Assembly: GCF_036322585.1 (NCBI RefSeq)
Contig: NZ_AP024600.1
Location: 4,030,001-4,094,000 of the forward strand
Origin: Luteolibacter sp. LG18
GTDB taxonomy: Bacteria; Verrucomicrobiota; Verrucomicrobiia; Verrucomicrobiales; Akkermansiaceae
Direction: 5' to 3'
DNA: 64,000 nt
The notes under the pieces are model-generated. The model was not told where the DNA came from. It did no database searches and saw only the letters and a list, made by a program, of their open reading frames with translations. Every line of letters begins with the position of its first letter. Within the stretch, counting starts at the first letter, position 1. The translations under genes were made by a program, and so were the position numbers. Of the stretch, positions 43,309-51,687 are shown one piece after another.

Positions 43309-45828
43309 TCAGTGGCCGGTTCCGGCGGTCTTTTCCGTCCGGCGGGGGATGGCGGTTCGATAGGAATCCGGATCGAGCGGGATGGCGTCGCTGTCTTTGC
43401 GGTGGACGTCCCGGTAGCTGCCGAGCTTCTGGACGTAGGCAATCACGGCGACGACCTCGCTCTCGGAAAACTTGCGCACCAGTTCCGCGGAGGTGGCTCC
43501 CGTCATCGGCGTGTAGCTCACCGGCGCGTTGCCTTCGAAGAGCGAGCGGGCGATCTCAAGGCCCTGGTTGCGGGCTTGTTGGTCGATCTCATCGCGGGAC
43601 CACGCGGGGTAGGGGACACCGAGTTGGCGCTGGACGGTGATCTTGCGGGTGAGCGAGGAGAAGTCGGTCTTGTTGTCGTAGAGCCAAGGATAGGGCGGCA
43701 TGTTTGAGTCCTCGTTGGCCCAGCGCGGGTTCTGGAAGTGGAACCAGTGCCACTTGTTGTCGCGCTTGCCGGACCGCATCACGGACGAGCCGGTGACCAG
43801 CGGGCCTCCCTCGTGGGCGAGGTCCGGGCCGGTGCGTTTGGAGCCCCATTGGAATGGATGGTCGAAGAGAGATTCGCCGAGGTGTGAGTAATCGTCCGCC
43901 ACGCCAGCCTTGCCATATCGCATCACATCCGGCACCAGCGTGCGGATCATCTGCGAGTGGCAGTTGTAGCAGCCCTCCCGCACATAGACGTCGCGCCCGG
44001 CGAGTTCCAGCGGGGTGTAGAGCTCCTGCAGGCGGCCCTCGACGTTCTTCTCCTTGTTCACCAGCAGGGAGGGAAGGATCTGCGCGGTGCCGCCAATGGC
44101 CACCGCCACGAACACCAGCACGGTGAAGGGCAGGTGGTTCGCCAGCAGCCGGTCGTGGATGGCGTCCCACGGGGCGCTGTCCTTCTTGAAAAGATACACC
44201 GCGCGTCCCGCGAAGATCAGCACTCCGGCGAGCGCGGCCTTGTCCGCGTGCGGCGGGGCGAAGAACCACACGATGCTCAGGATGATGCAGAACAGACACA
44301 ACATGACCGGATCGTTGAGAAAGGCCTCGCTGATCCACAGCGGGCGGGTGGGCTTCTCCGCCACGCGGACCTCCACCGATTCATCGGTGGCCGATCCCGT
44401 GCGGGCGGTCATCCACAGGTTCACCGCGCACAGGCCGAAGCCGAGGAGATACAAGCCACCGCCGACCGAACGCAGCACGTAGGTGGGCTGGATCGCCTTG
44501 AGGGTTTCCACGAATTCATACTTCAACGTGCTGCCGCCCTCGCTCATCTGGCCGAGCATCAGTCCCTGCATGATGCCCGCGGTCCACATCGCGGCCACAT
44601 AGAGGAGGATGCCGGTCAGGCCGATCCAGAAGTGCATGTTCGCCCAGGCCTTCGACCACAGCGGCGTGCGCCACAGGCGAGGGGCCAGCCAGTAGAACAT
44701 CCCTGCGGCCATGAAACCGTTCCAGCCGAGTGCACCGGCGTGCACATGGCCGATCGTCCAGTCCGTGTAGTGGGACAGTTCGTTGACCGCGCGGATCGAG
44801 AGCAGCGGCCCTTCGAAAGTGGCCATGCCGTAGAAGGTCAGCGCGCCCACGAAGAACTTGATCACCGGATCGGTCCGCAGCTTGTCCCAGGCACCGCGAA
44901 GCGTCAGAAGGCCGTTGAGCATGCCGCCCCAGGAGGGTGCCCACAGCATCAGCGAGAACAGCATGCCCAGCATCTGCAACCAGCGCGGCAGGGCCGTGTT
45001 CAGGAGATGGTGCGGACCCGCCCAGATGTAGATGAACACGAGCGACCAGAAATGGACGATCGAGAGCCGGTAGCTGTATACCGGTCGCTCCGCCGCCTTC
45101 GGCAGGAAATAATACATGATCCCGAGAATCGGAGTGGTCAGGAAGAAGGCCACCGCGTTGTGCCCGTACCACCATTGCACCAGTGCGTCCTGCAGGCCGC
45201 CGAAGATGGGATACGAGTGCGTCCACGAGGTCGGAATCGAGAGGTGGTTGACCACGTAGAGCATGGTCACCGTCACGATGGTGGCGATGTAGAACCACAG
45301 CGCCACATACAGGCTTGGCTCGTTGCGGCGGGACAGGGTGCGGAAGAAGTTCACGGCGAACACCAGCCAGATCACCGCCACGGCCAGGTTGATCGGCCAG
45401 ATCAGTTCGGCGTATTCCTTGCCGCGGGTCAGCCCCGCGGGGAGGGTGATCGCCGCCGCCACGATGATCGCCTGCCAGCCCCAGAAGTGAACGCGGGACA
45501 GGACGTCGGACGCCATCCGGGTTTTGCACAGCCGCTGGGTGGAATAATAGATACCGGCGAACATCATGTTCCCCACGAAGGCGAAGATCACCGCGTTCGT
45601 GTGCAGCGGGCGCAACCGGCCGAAGGTGAGATACGGTGCTCCCTCGCCCTTGAAGAGGCCGAAGGTCACCGCCTCGAGGAATTTCCCGTTCATTTGCCAC
45701 CACGAGAGTTGGGTGGCGATGAGCACACCCACGAGCATGCCAACCAGGCCCCACACCACGGAAGCGGTCAGGAATTGCCGCACGGAGCGGTCGTCGTAAG
45801 TGATCGTCGTTGTTCTAGCCTGGTTCAT
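43309..45828 (-). CDS. ccoNO: Fused cbb3 oxidase subunits I and II (CcoN-CcoO)
   Basis: The 839-residue protein joins CcoN (about 1-475) and CcoO (about 500-839) in one chain. Ligands in the N part are visible: His76 in RPLHTNA, CuB His223 in WYGHNAV and His273/His274 in AGPHHLLN, and His361/His363 in GHVHAGALGWN. The O part has the haem motif CYNCH at 620-624 after GRDVYVREG. The complex reduces oxygen to water with high affinity and pumps protons. The fusion is known from several phyla. It lies 12 nt after ccoS and 22 nt before ccoQ. Confidence 0.94.
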   Translation of the reverse strand: MNQARTTTITYDDRSVRQFLTASVVWGLVGMLVGVLIATQLSWWQMNGKFLEAVTFGLFKGEGAPYLTFGRLRPLHTNAVIFAFVGNMMFAGIYYSTQRLCKTRMASDVLSRVHFWGWQAIIVAAAITLPAGLTRGKEYAELIWPINLAVAVIWLVFAVNFFRTLSRRNEPSLYVALWFYIATIVTVTMLYVVNHLSIPTSWTHSYPIFGGLQDALVQWWYGHNAVAFFLTTPILGIMYYFLPKAAERPVYSYRLSIVHFWSLVFIYIWAGPHHLLNTALPRWLQMLGMLFSLMLWAPSWGGMLNGLLTLRGAWDKLRTDPVIKFFVGALTFYGMATFEGPLLSIRAVNELSHYTDWTIGHVHAGALGWNGFMAAGMFYWLAPRLWRTPLWSKAWANMHFWIGLTGILLYVAAMWTAGIMQGLMLGQMSEGGSTLKYEFVETLKAIQPTYVLRSVGGGLYLLGFGLCAVNLWMTARTGSATDESVEVRVAEKPTRPLWISEAFLNDPVMLCLFCIILSIVWFFAPPHADKAALAGVLIFAGRAVYLFKKDSAPWDAIHDRLLANHLPFTVLVFVAVAIGGTAQILPSLLVNKEKNVEGRLQELYTPLELAGRDVYVREGCYNCHSQMIRTLVPDVMRYGKAGVADDYSHLGESLFDHPFQWGSKRTGPDLAHEGGPLVTGSSVMRSGKRDNKWHWFHFQNPRWANEDSNMPPYPWLYDNKTDFSSLTRKITVQRQLGVPYPAWSRDEIDQQARNQGLEIARSLFEGNAPVSYTPMTGATSAELVRKFSESEVVAVIAYVQKLGSYRDVHRKDSDAIPLDPDSYRTAIPRRTEKTAGTGH

Positions 45829-45840
45829 GATCGGTGCGGG

Positions 45841-45987
45841 TCAGCGGGGACGGTGATCGTCGAGAGGGAGCAGCGAGTCGCGCTCCGGCGACGAGTGGCG
45901 GGACCGGCGGAATTCCAGCGCGCAGCAGGTGATGAAGATCCCGGCCAGGCAGGAGCTGACGAGGATGGTGAGCGCGATGACTTCCAT
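45841..45987 (-). CDS. ccoS: cbb3 oxidase assembly protein CcoS
   Basis: The ATG at 45987 starts MEVIALTILVSSCLAGIF, one membrane helix in a 48-residue protein, followed by a charged tail ending in LPLDDHRPR. It matches the FixS/CcoS pattern and lies first in the operon. An AAAGGA site precedes the ATG by about nine bases. CcoS is needed for haem and copper loading of the catalytic subunit. Confidence 0.85.
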   Translation of the reverse strand: MEVIALTILVSSCLAGIFITCCALEFRRSRHSSPERDSLLPLDDHRPR

Positions 45988-46046
45988 GCGGTGCGTTCCT
46001 TTCGCCCCGAGAAAAGCAGGAGATGCGGAATTGATCCCCGCGGCAA

Positions 46047-46062
46047 TTGGCGGAAACTGTGC
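46047..46062 (-). promoter_or_regulatory. Shared 16-nt motif upstream of ccoS
   Basis: On the minus strand this reads GCACAGTTTCCGCCAA, 59 nt before the ccoS start. It matches the motif before ccoI at 14 of 16 positions, at a similar distance from the start codon. It is a candidate operator or promoter element for the cbb3 genes. Confidence 0.4.
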
Positions 46063-46111
46063 AAATCCTGCCCGCATTCCAGGCCCGCAACCATCGGCCG
46101 CGCCGATGCCG

Positions 46112-46160
46112 GAAAACAAATTTGCCGGTGCGGCGCGGGATTCGCGCTGCACCGGCAAAT
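46112..46160 (-). terminator. Rho-independent terminator of the second beta-repeat giant
   Basis: An 18-bp stem (46120-46137 with 46143-46160, one mismatch) and a 5-nt loop are followed on the minus strand by TTTGTTTTCC. It lies about 70 nt past the stop of the gene ending at 46229 and insulates the cbb3 operon behind it. Confidence 0.85.
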
Positions 46161-46228
46161 GGTAGGGCGGTCATGGACCGCCGCCCGGGCCCACCTCCCC
46201 GGTCATGGAGGAGGTGAAAATGGTGACT

Positions 46229-49200
46229 TCACTTCGTTGCCTTCAATCGGCCGAAGAGCGGGGCGGAACCGGCCACCGCACGGGGCACGGTCACGGTGAT
46301 GTTTTCGGGAGTGCCGGCGGCGACATTCACGCTCACTCCGTTGGCATCCGGACCGGAGCTGCTGGAGCCCACCGACACGTTGGTCCATCCGGACAGGTTC
46401 GTGCCGTATTGGAAGACCAGGGTCACGTCGGTCTTCGAGTCCACGTTGCGGGTGAACGTGAACACGAAGTTCGCCGGATCGATCGCGAGGTGCGGCAGCA
46501 CCGAGCCAGAGGAAGACAGCGGGTTGCCACCCAGGACGTATTCCAGAACGTTCGAGATCCCGTCGTGATCCGGATCATCGCCGGCGCCGTTTTCGAAGCC
46601 TGCGGCTCCGGTCAGGCCGTTGGTGGTGGCCCAGCTGGAGTAACCGCTGATCGTCAGGGACAGCACCCCCGTGGACTCGGTGAAGGTCCAGGTGTTCGAG
46701 CCATCGACCTTGGTCCAGACATCGGCGTTCTCGGTGAAGCCGACGACGGTGAAGGTCGAGCCGAAGGTCACGGAGCCAAGCGCGGCGCGGTTGACCAGCG
46801 TCCAGCTGTTGCCGTTGGCGATGGTCGCAGCGCTGGTGTCGATGGTGAAGTCACCGTCGAGCTGCAGGGTGCCGGAGGCGGTTCCGCTGATCGCGTTGGT
46901 GGTACCGTTGGTGGTTGGCCTGAAGGTTAGCCCGCCGTTGTCCGCGAGGATCAGCGAGCCGGCGTTGACCGAGGTGTTGCCCGTGTAGGTGTTGATGCCG
47001 GACAGCGTCCAGGCACCGGTGCCGGATTTGGCGACGGCGACGGTTCCGGAACCATTCTGCAGGACCCCTGCGAAGGTCGCCGTGGTGTTCGCCCCGCCGA
47101 CATTGTAGGTGGCCACGCGGCCCGCGACCGGTCCGCCACCGAGGTAGCTGCCCGCCGCGCCGCTCAGTTCACCCATGTTGAAGGTGGCGCCGCCCGAACC
47201 GAAGTTAAGGATCACATACATGCTCACTCCGCTGGCCAGGCTGACCTTCGAAGTGCCGAAGCCGCTGGTGGTGTTGATCCGGAAGTCGCCGAAGCCCGTT
47301 TGGGTTCCGACGTTGATCTGGCCGGTGAACGCGCTCCAGTTGCCGCTGAAGTCATCGCGGACGCCATGGGTGTTGACGTTGAACGTGCCCGCTCCGGTCA
47401 GCGTGCCGCTCAGTCCGCCACGGTAGGCAAGATTGAGCGTGCCGGTGTCACCGGACGCGACCACGAAGTTGTTTGCGAAGCCGTAGCCACCACCACCCGG
47501 ATCGCCCGCACCCGCGGCCTGCGAGCTGAGCGTGCCACCCTGGAAGGTCACCGTTCCGGTGCCGATGCCGGCATTGGCACCGCCGAGTTTCACCGTGCCC
47601 GCCTTCAGGATCGACGAGGAGAAGGTGTTGGTGCCGTTCAGGGTCAGGATGCCGGTACCGACCTTGTTCAAGGTGTTGCCGCTGACCACGCCGTTGACCG
47701 TGTAGGTCATGCCGTTGTCCACCGAGAAGGTGCTGTTCGCGTTCCCCAGGGTGAAGTTGCGTGTGCCGGTGATGGTCGCGGTTGCCTGGAGCACCGCGTT
47801 GTTGATCGTGACCGCTCCCGCGGCGTCACCCAGGCTGGAGGCGGTGTTGATTTGCACGGTGCCCGCGTTGATGACGGTGCCGCCGGTATAGGTGTTCGTG
47901 CCCGTCAGAGCCAGTGTGCCGCTGCCCGCCTTGTTGAGGGTGCCAACACCGCTACCGTCCTTGACCACACCGCTGAGGGAGTAGGTCTTGCCGGCATCCA
48001 CCGAGATGGCGCTGGTGGAGCTGCTGATCTGGATTTCCCGTGAACTGGTGATGTCCTGGGTCGTCAGCAGGGTGCCCGCGTTGATCTTGGTGATGCCTGT
48101 CACGTCCCCCATGCTGGCCACGCTGTTGATTACGAGCGTGCCGTTGTTGATGGTGGTGCCATTGGTGTAGGTGTTCGTGCCGCTGAGCACCAGGGTGCCG
48201 GCGCCATCTTTGATCAGCGGGGTGCCGCTGCCGTCGATGATGCCGCTCACCGTCAGGGTGTCGGCAGCATTGATGACGGCGAAGGTTGCACCGCTGCTCG
48301 TCAGGCTCAGGAGGGAGTCGATCGTGTGGTTGCCCGAGGTGTCGGTGACCAACGCGCCGGTTCCTACGTTGCTGAGGATGATGATCCCGCCGCCATTCGC
48401 GAGGGTGTAGCTTTTGCCATTGGCAGCTCCATTGAAGGAGAGGGCCCCCAAGGTGATGGTGCCGTCCACCGAGATGGTGCGGTTCGCGGTGATCTCCGTG
48501 CCGCCGCCGCCGAACGAGGCGAGGGCACCCGTGCCGCTGGGGGCGAAGGCGGGGGTCCAGTTGCCGTTGGTGGTCCAGTTTCCGTCGGCATTCACGTTCC
48601 AGAAGGTCTCGGCCGCGCCGCTGTCCTCAACCGTCAAGGTCACGTAACCACCGGAAGTGCCGAAGGTGTAGTTCTTGGTCGAGGATTTGTTCAGGCTGTT
48701 GAGCGTGAGCGAGCTCACTCCCGCTCCGCCAATGGTGCCGGTGTAGGCGATCAGGTTGTAAACCCCGTTCGTGGTGAACGTGCCGGTTCCTCCATTGAGG
48801 TTGACCTGGCCGCCGTTGATGGTCAGGCCGTCGGTTGCGGACACGGTGACCTTGTCCAGCGTCGACGCGTTGGTGACGCCGATGTCGAGTTGCGAGCCGG
48901 AGCCAAGGGAGAGCGTGCCGGTGGTCAGGGTGCCGATCGCCGCATCGCCGCCATCGCCCGGGGCGATGTGGACGCCGGTGCCGGCGGTCACGCCGCCCGC
49001 GATCGAGCCGCTGCCCGAAAGAGTCGAGCCGCTGGCCGCGGTCACCGCCGTGCTGCCAAGGCTGCCGGTAACGTTCAGGGTGCCGGCGCTTAGGGTGGTC
49101 GCACCGGTGTAGTTGCTGGTCCCGGAGAGCGTCAGGCTGCCGGTGCCGGCCTTGGTGAAGGCCAGGGTGCCGGCTCCGTTTTGCAGCTGGCCGAAGGTGT

Positions 49201-50518
49201 TCGCGCTGGTGTTGGTGAGCGTCACCGTGGCGGTCGTGCTCGCGGTCCCGTTGCTCAGCGTGCCGGCACCGGTGAGGGAGTTCAGGGCGAGGTTGTTGCC
49301 CAAGGTCTGCAACTTCGCGCCGCTGCCGACATTCACGACCCCCGAGGTGCCGAGCGAGGTCGAGGTTCCGAGGTTGAGGGTGCCGTTGTCGACCGAGACG
49401 GAGCCGACGTAGTTGCTGGCCTGGGAGAGCAGGACGGTGCCGGGGCCGGCGATGTGCACCACGGTGTCGCTGGCACCACCGCTGAAGTCGTTCGCGGCGT
49501 TGCCGATCGTGAAGACGTCCGCCGCGTTCACCGTCGAGAGAGTGGAGCTCACTGCGGCTCCGGTGGCGAAGGTGATCTTGGCATTGGTGGTGTTGGTGCC
49601 GGCTGAGCGGACCGTCGCACCGCTCGCCACGGTCACCGTCAGGGCGTTCTCAAGGGTGATGCTGCCGTTCGGGCCGCTCGAGTTAAGTTCCAGCGTGCCG
49701 CCGTTGACGAATACTTTCGCCCCGGCGGTGTTGCCGAAGGCCAGATTGTTTTCCACCACGAGCGTGCCGGCGTTCACCTGCACGCCGTTCGTGACGATCG
49801 GATGCACGTTGTTGCCGCCACTTACGTTGCCGATGAAGATGTTCGTGCCGGACAGGATCCAGGTTCCCGTGCCGTTCTTGATGATCGGGCCAGCGCCACC
49901 ATTGCCGGTGGTGGTGGTGTTGTTGATGTTTCCGCTGATGATGTTGTTGCCGGTGTTCGTTCCATCGAGAATGAACTGCCAGGTGCGGGTGGTGTTGGTG
50001 GCGTCGATGTTGCCCGAGATGATCAGGTTCGCGGCAGTGGTGGAGGAGTTGTTGATGAAACCGTAGTTGTCGCTCTGCCCGCTCGGCTGCGTCATCTTGA
50101 GAGGGCCGGCCAGGGTCTGCGAGGTGGTGACCGTGTCGCTCATGGTGACCGAGTTGGTCGAACCGCTTTGGGCCGAAAGATACAGCGTGTTGCCACCTGA
50201 GGCTCCAATCACATAAGGACCGACGTTGGCCGTATCGAACAAGATCAAACCGATGCGGCGGGGATTGGCGGCGAGATCCGTGATCTGGACCGGATCGCCA
50301 GCGCCGCCACGGGTACCGCCGAACAGCGCGGTGTTGAACGTCGCCCGGTCGTTGGACGTCGTGGTGGTGGAGCCGGGAGCCGCGTTGCCCACCCAGTTGG
50401 CACCGGTGGCCCAGGTGGAATCCGTGTCGCCGTCCCACGTTTGGCTGGCGGCGTGGGCGAGGGGCCCGGCGAGGAAGATGGTGGCGGTTCCGAGTAGATG
50501 CAGATGCTTGAGTTTCAC
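46229..50518 (-). CDS. Giant exported autotransporter-type beta-strand repeat protein
   Basis: The start is placed at GTG 50518 because it opens the signal peptide (KLKHLHLLGTATIFLAGPLAHA); an ATG at 50773 would add 85 Pro/Arg-rich residues unlike coding sequence of an exported protein. The product has 1429 residues. The body is a long beta-helix with at least five autotransporter-associated repeats (pattern GTGxLxLxGTNTYTGxT). It has no beta-barrel. The end shares the calcium-type motif DPDHDGISNVLEY and a small beta domain with the gene at 26180-28858. It is probably a surface fibre or adhesin. A strong terminator follows. Confidence 0.82.
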   Translation of the reverse strand: MKLKHLHLLGTATIFLAGPLAHAASQTWDGDTDSTWATGANWVGNAAPGSTTTTSNDRATFNTALFGGTRGGAGDPVQITDLAANPRRIGLILFDTANVGPYVIGASGGNTLYLSAQSGSTNSVTMSDTVTTSQTLAGPLKMTQPSGQSDNYGFINNSSTTAANLIISGNIDATNTTRTWQFILDGTNTGNNIISGNINNTTTTGNGGAGPIIKNGTGTWILSGTNIFIGNVSGGNNVHPIVTNGVQVNAGTLVVENNLAFGNTAGAKVFVNGGTLELNSSGPNGSITLENALTVTVASGATVRSAGTNTTNAKITFATGAAVSSTLSTVNAADVFTIGNAANDFSGGASDTVVHIAGPGTVLLSQASNYVGSVSVDNGTLNLGTSTSLGTSGVVNVGSGAKLQTLGNNLALNSLTGAGTLSNGTASTTATVTLTNTSANTFGQLQNGAGTLAFTKAGTGSLTLSGTSNYTGATTLSAGTLNVTGSLGSTAVTAASGSTLSGSGSIAGGVTAGTGVHIAPGDGGDAAIGTLTTGTLSLGSGSQLDIGVTNASTLDKVTVSATDGLTINGGQVNLNGGTGTFTTNGVYNLIAYTGTIGGAGVSSLTLNSLNKSSTKNYTFGTSGGYVTLTVEDSGAAETFWNVNADGNWTTNGNWTPAFAPSGTGALASFGGGGTEITANRTISVDGTITLGALSFNGAANGKSYTLANGGGIIILSNVGTGALVTDTSGNHTIDSLLSLTSSGATFAVINAADTLTVSGIIDGSGTPLIKDGAGTLVLSGTNTYTNGTTINNGTLVINSVASMGDVTGITKINAGTLLTTQDITSSREIQISSSTSAISVDAGKTYSLSGVVKDGSGVGTLNKAGSGTLALTGTNTYTGGTVINAGTVQINTASSLGDAAGAVTINNAVLQATATITGTRNFTLGNANSTFSVDNGMTYTVNGVVSGNTLNKVGTGILTLNGTNTFSSSILKAGTVKLGGANAGIGTGTVTFQGGTLSSQAAGAGDPGGGGYGFANNFVVASGDTGTLNLAYRGGLSGTLTGAGTFNVNTHGVRDDFSGNWSAFTGQINVGTQTGFGDFRINTTSGFGTSKVSLASGVSMYVILNFGSGGATFNMGELSGAAGSYLGGGPVAGRVATYNVGGANTTATFAGVLQNGSGTVAVAKSGTGAWTLSGINTYTGNTSVNAGSLILADNGGLTFRPTTNGTTNAISGTASGTLQLDGDFTIDTSAATIANGNSWTLVNRAALGSVTFGSTFTVVGFTENADVWTKVDGSNTWTFTESTGVLSLTISGYSSWATTNGLTGAAGFENGAGDDPDHDGISNVLEYVLGGNPLSSSGSVLPHLAIDPANFVFTFTRNVDSKTDVTLVFQYGTNLSGWTNVSVGSSSSGPDANGVSVNVAAGTPENITVTVPRAVAGSAPLFGRLKATK

Positions 50519-51033
50519 GAAGTGGGAGCGGGTTTGGAAGTGGTGTTGGCGAAGCGAGGCGGGGTGTTCCTTGGGCGTTGGAGCGTTCTTGGCGGACGCC
50601 AGGCTTTCCGGAACGGGAGGGTTGGGCGGGAAATGCCCGGGCAATAGAGGCGGACGTCTTGAGGGGGTGACCGGTCCGGCGGTGAAAACTGGAGGCTTGC
50701 CGGAGCCGGGTGGTTTTCTTTGAGTGATGGCGTTTTTGCGGGGTGGGATGAATGAACCGGGGGTCCGGATCACATCGCCTATTCCACCTTTTCATGCAAA
50801 AAATGGTCAATAATCCGTAAGGGGTATACGGGTACCCACAGGATGCGACAGAACCGGCGGCGCACCGGGGCACGTCGGGTCATTCGACGAAGCTTCTGTT
50901 CCCGCGGAACGAACGCGGGAAGAGCGTGGGGCCGCGGAGAAAACGCAGGCACCCAGACGGGTTTATCCGGCCACGTGGCGGCTCCGGACGTGGGGTGACG
51001 TCACGGCCCCGGCGGCTCGGAGAACGGAATGAA
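50519..51033. other. Non-coding stretch upstream of the beta-repeat giant
   Basis: These 515 bases separate the beta-repeat gene start from the end of the NarL-type regulator, all on the minus strand. They hold the probable promoter and a long leader. The only AT-rich part is about 50783-50820. An 8-bp stem at 50899-50921 lacks a U-tract. No gene is supported. Confidence 0.5.
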
Positions 51034-51687
51034 TCAACCGTCCTGGCCGCGGATCTTGAGATACTTCAGCGCGGCCTCGGTGCGGGAACGCACGTGGAGT
51101 TTCTCGTAAATGTTCCGCAGGTGGACGCGCACCGTATCCGGCGCGATGCCGAGGCGGGAGGCGATCTCCTTGTTGGCAAGGCCTTCGCAGAGGGCCTCGA
51201 GGATTTCCGTTTCGCGGGGAGAAAGACCGGGGCTTTGGGCGGCGTCGCGCGTCGGCTGCCGGAACGTTTCGACCACGCGTCGGGCGATTTCCGGGCTCAT
51301 CGGTGCCCCCCCGGTGAGGACTTCCTGGATGGCATCCCGCACCTCGGAGGGGGACGAGCGTTTGAGGAGATAACCGGCCGCTCCAGCCTTGAGCGCGGCG
51401 AAGATCTTGTCGTGATCCCCATATACCGTCACCATGACGATCTGGATCTCGGGTAGGTATTCCTTCACCCGTGCCGTGGCCTCGATGCCGGAGATGCCAG
51501 GGAGGTTGATGTCCATGAGCACGACATCGGGGCGGAAGGCATCGATTTTCTTGAGAGCTTCCTCGCCACTGGTCCACACGCCCACGCATTGCAGTTGATC
51601 GCTGGACTCCACCACTTTCCGGAGGCTCGCGCCCAGGGCGGAGTTGTCTTCGACAATGGCGACAGTGGACTTTCGGTTCCGGTTCAT
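51034..51687 (-). CDS. NarL/LuxR-family response regulator
   Basis: The 217-residue protein has a receiver domain (acidic pair in VEDN, phospho-acceptor Asp59 in VLMDINLPG, Lys in LLKR) and a C-terminal LuxR-type helix-turn-helix (LSPRETEILEAL, ANKEIASRL, TVRVHLRNIYEKL). The start overlaps the kinase stop as ATGA. It is the partner of the propeller kinase. Confidence 0.93.
   Translation of the reverse strand: MNRNRKSTVAIVEDNSALGASLRKVVESSDQLQCVGVWTSGEEALKKIDAFRPDVVLMDINLPGISGIEATARVKEYLPEIQIVMVTVYGDHDKIFAALKAGAAGYLLKRSSPSEVRDAIQEVLTGGAPMSPEIARRVVETFRQPTRDAAQSPGLSPRETEILEALCEGLANKEIASRLGIAPDTVRVHLRNIYEKLHVRSRTEAALKYLKIRGQDG

Noticed and set aside
46025..46050. Half FNR-box (TTGAT) before ccoS
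   Set aside because: The second half-site is missing at the required spacing.
43957..46299. A 780-codon open frame on the plus strand
   Set aside because: It is antisense to ccoNO and ccoS, which have clear functional motifs.
50899..50921. Hairpin as terminator of the NarL-type regulator gene
   Set aside because: The stem is only 8 bp, lies over 100 nt from the stop, and has no U-tract.
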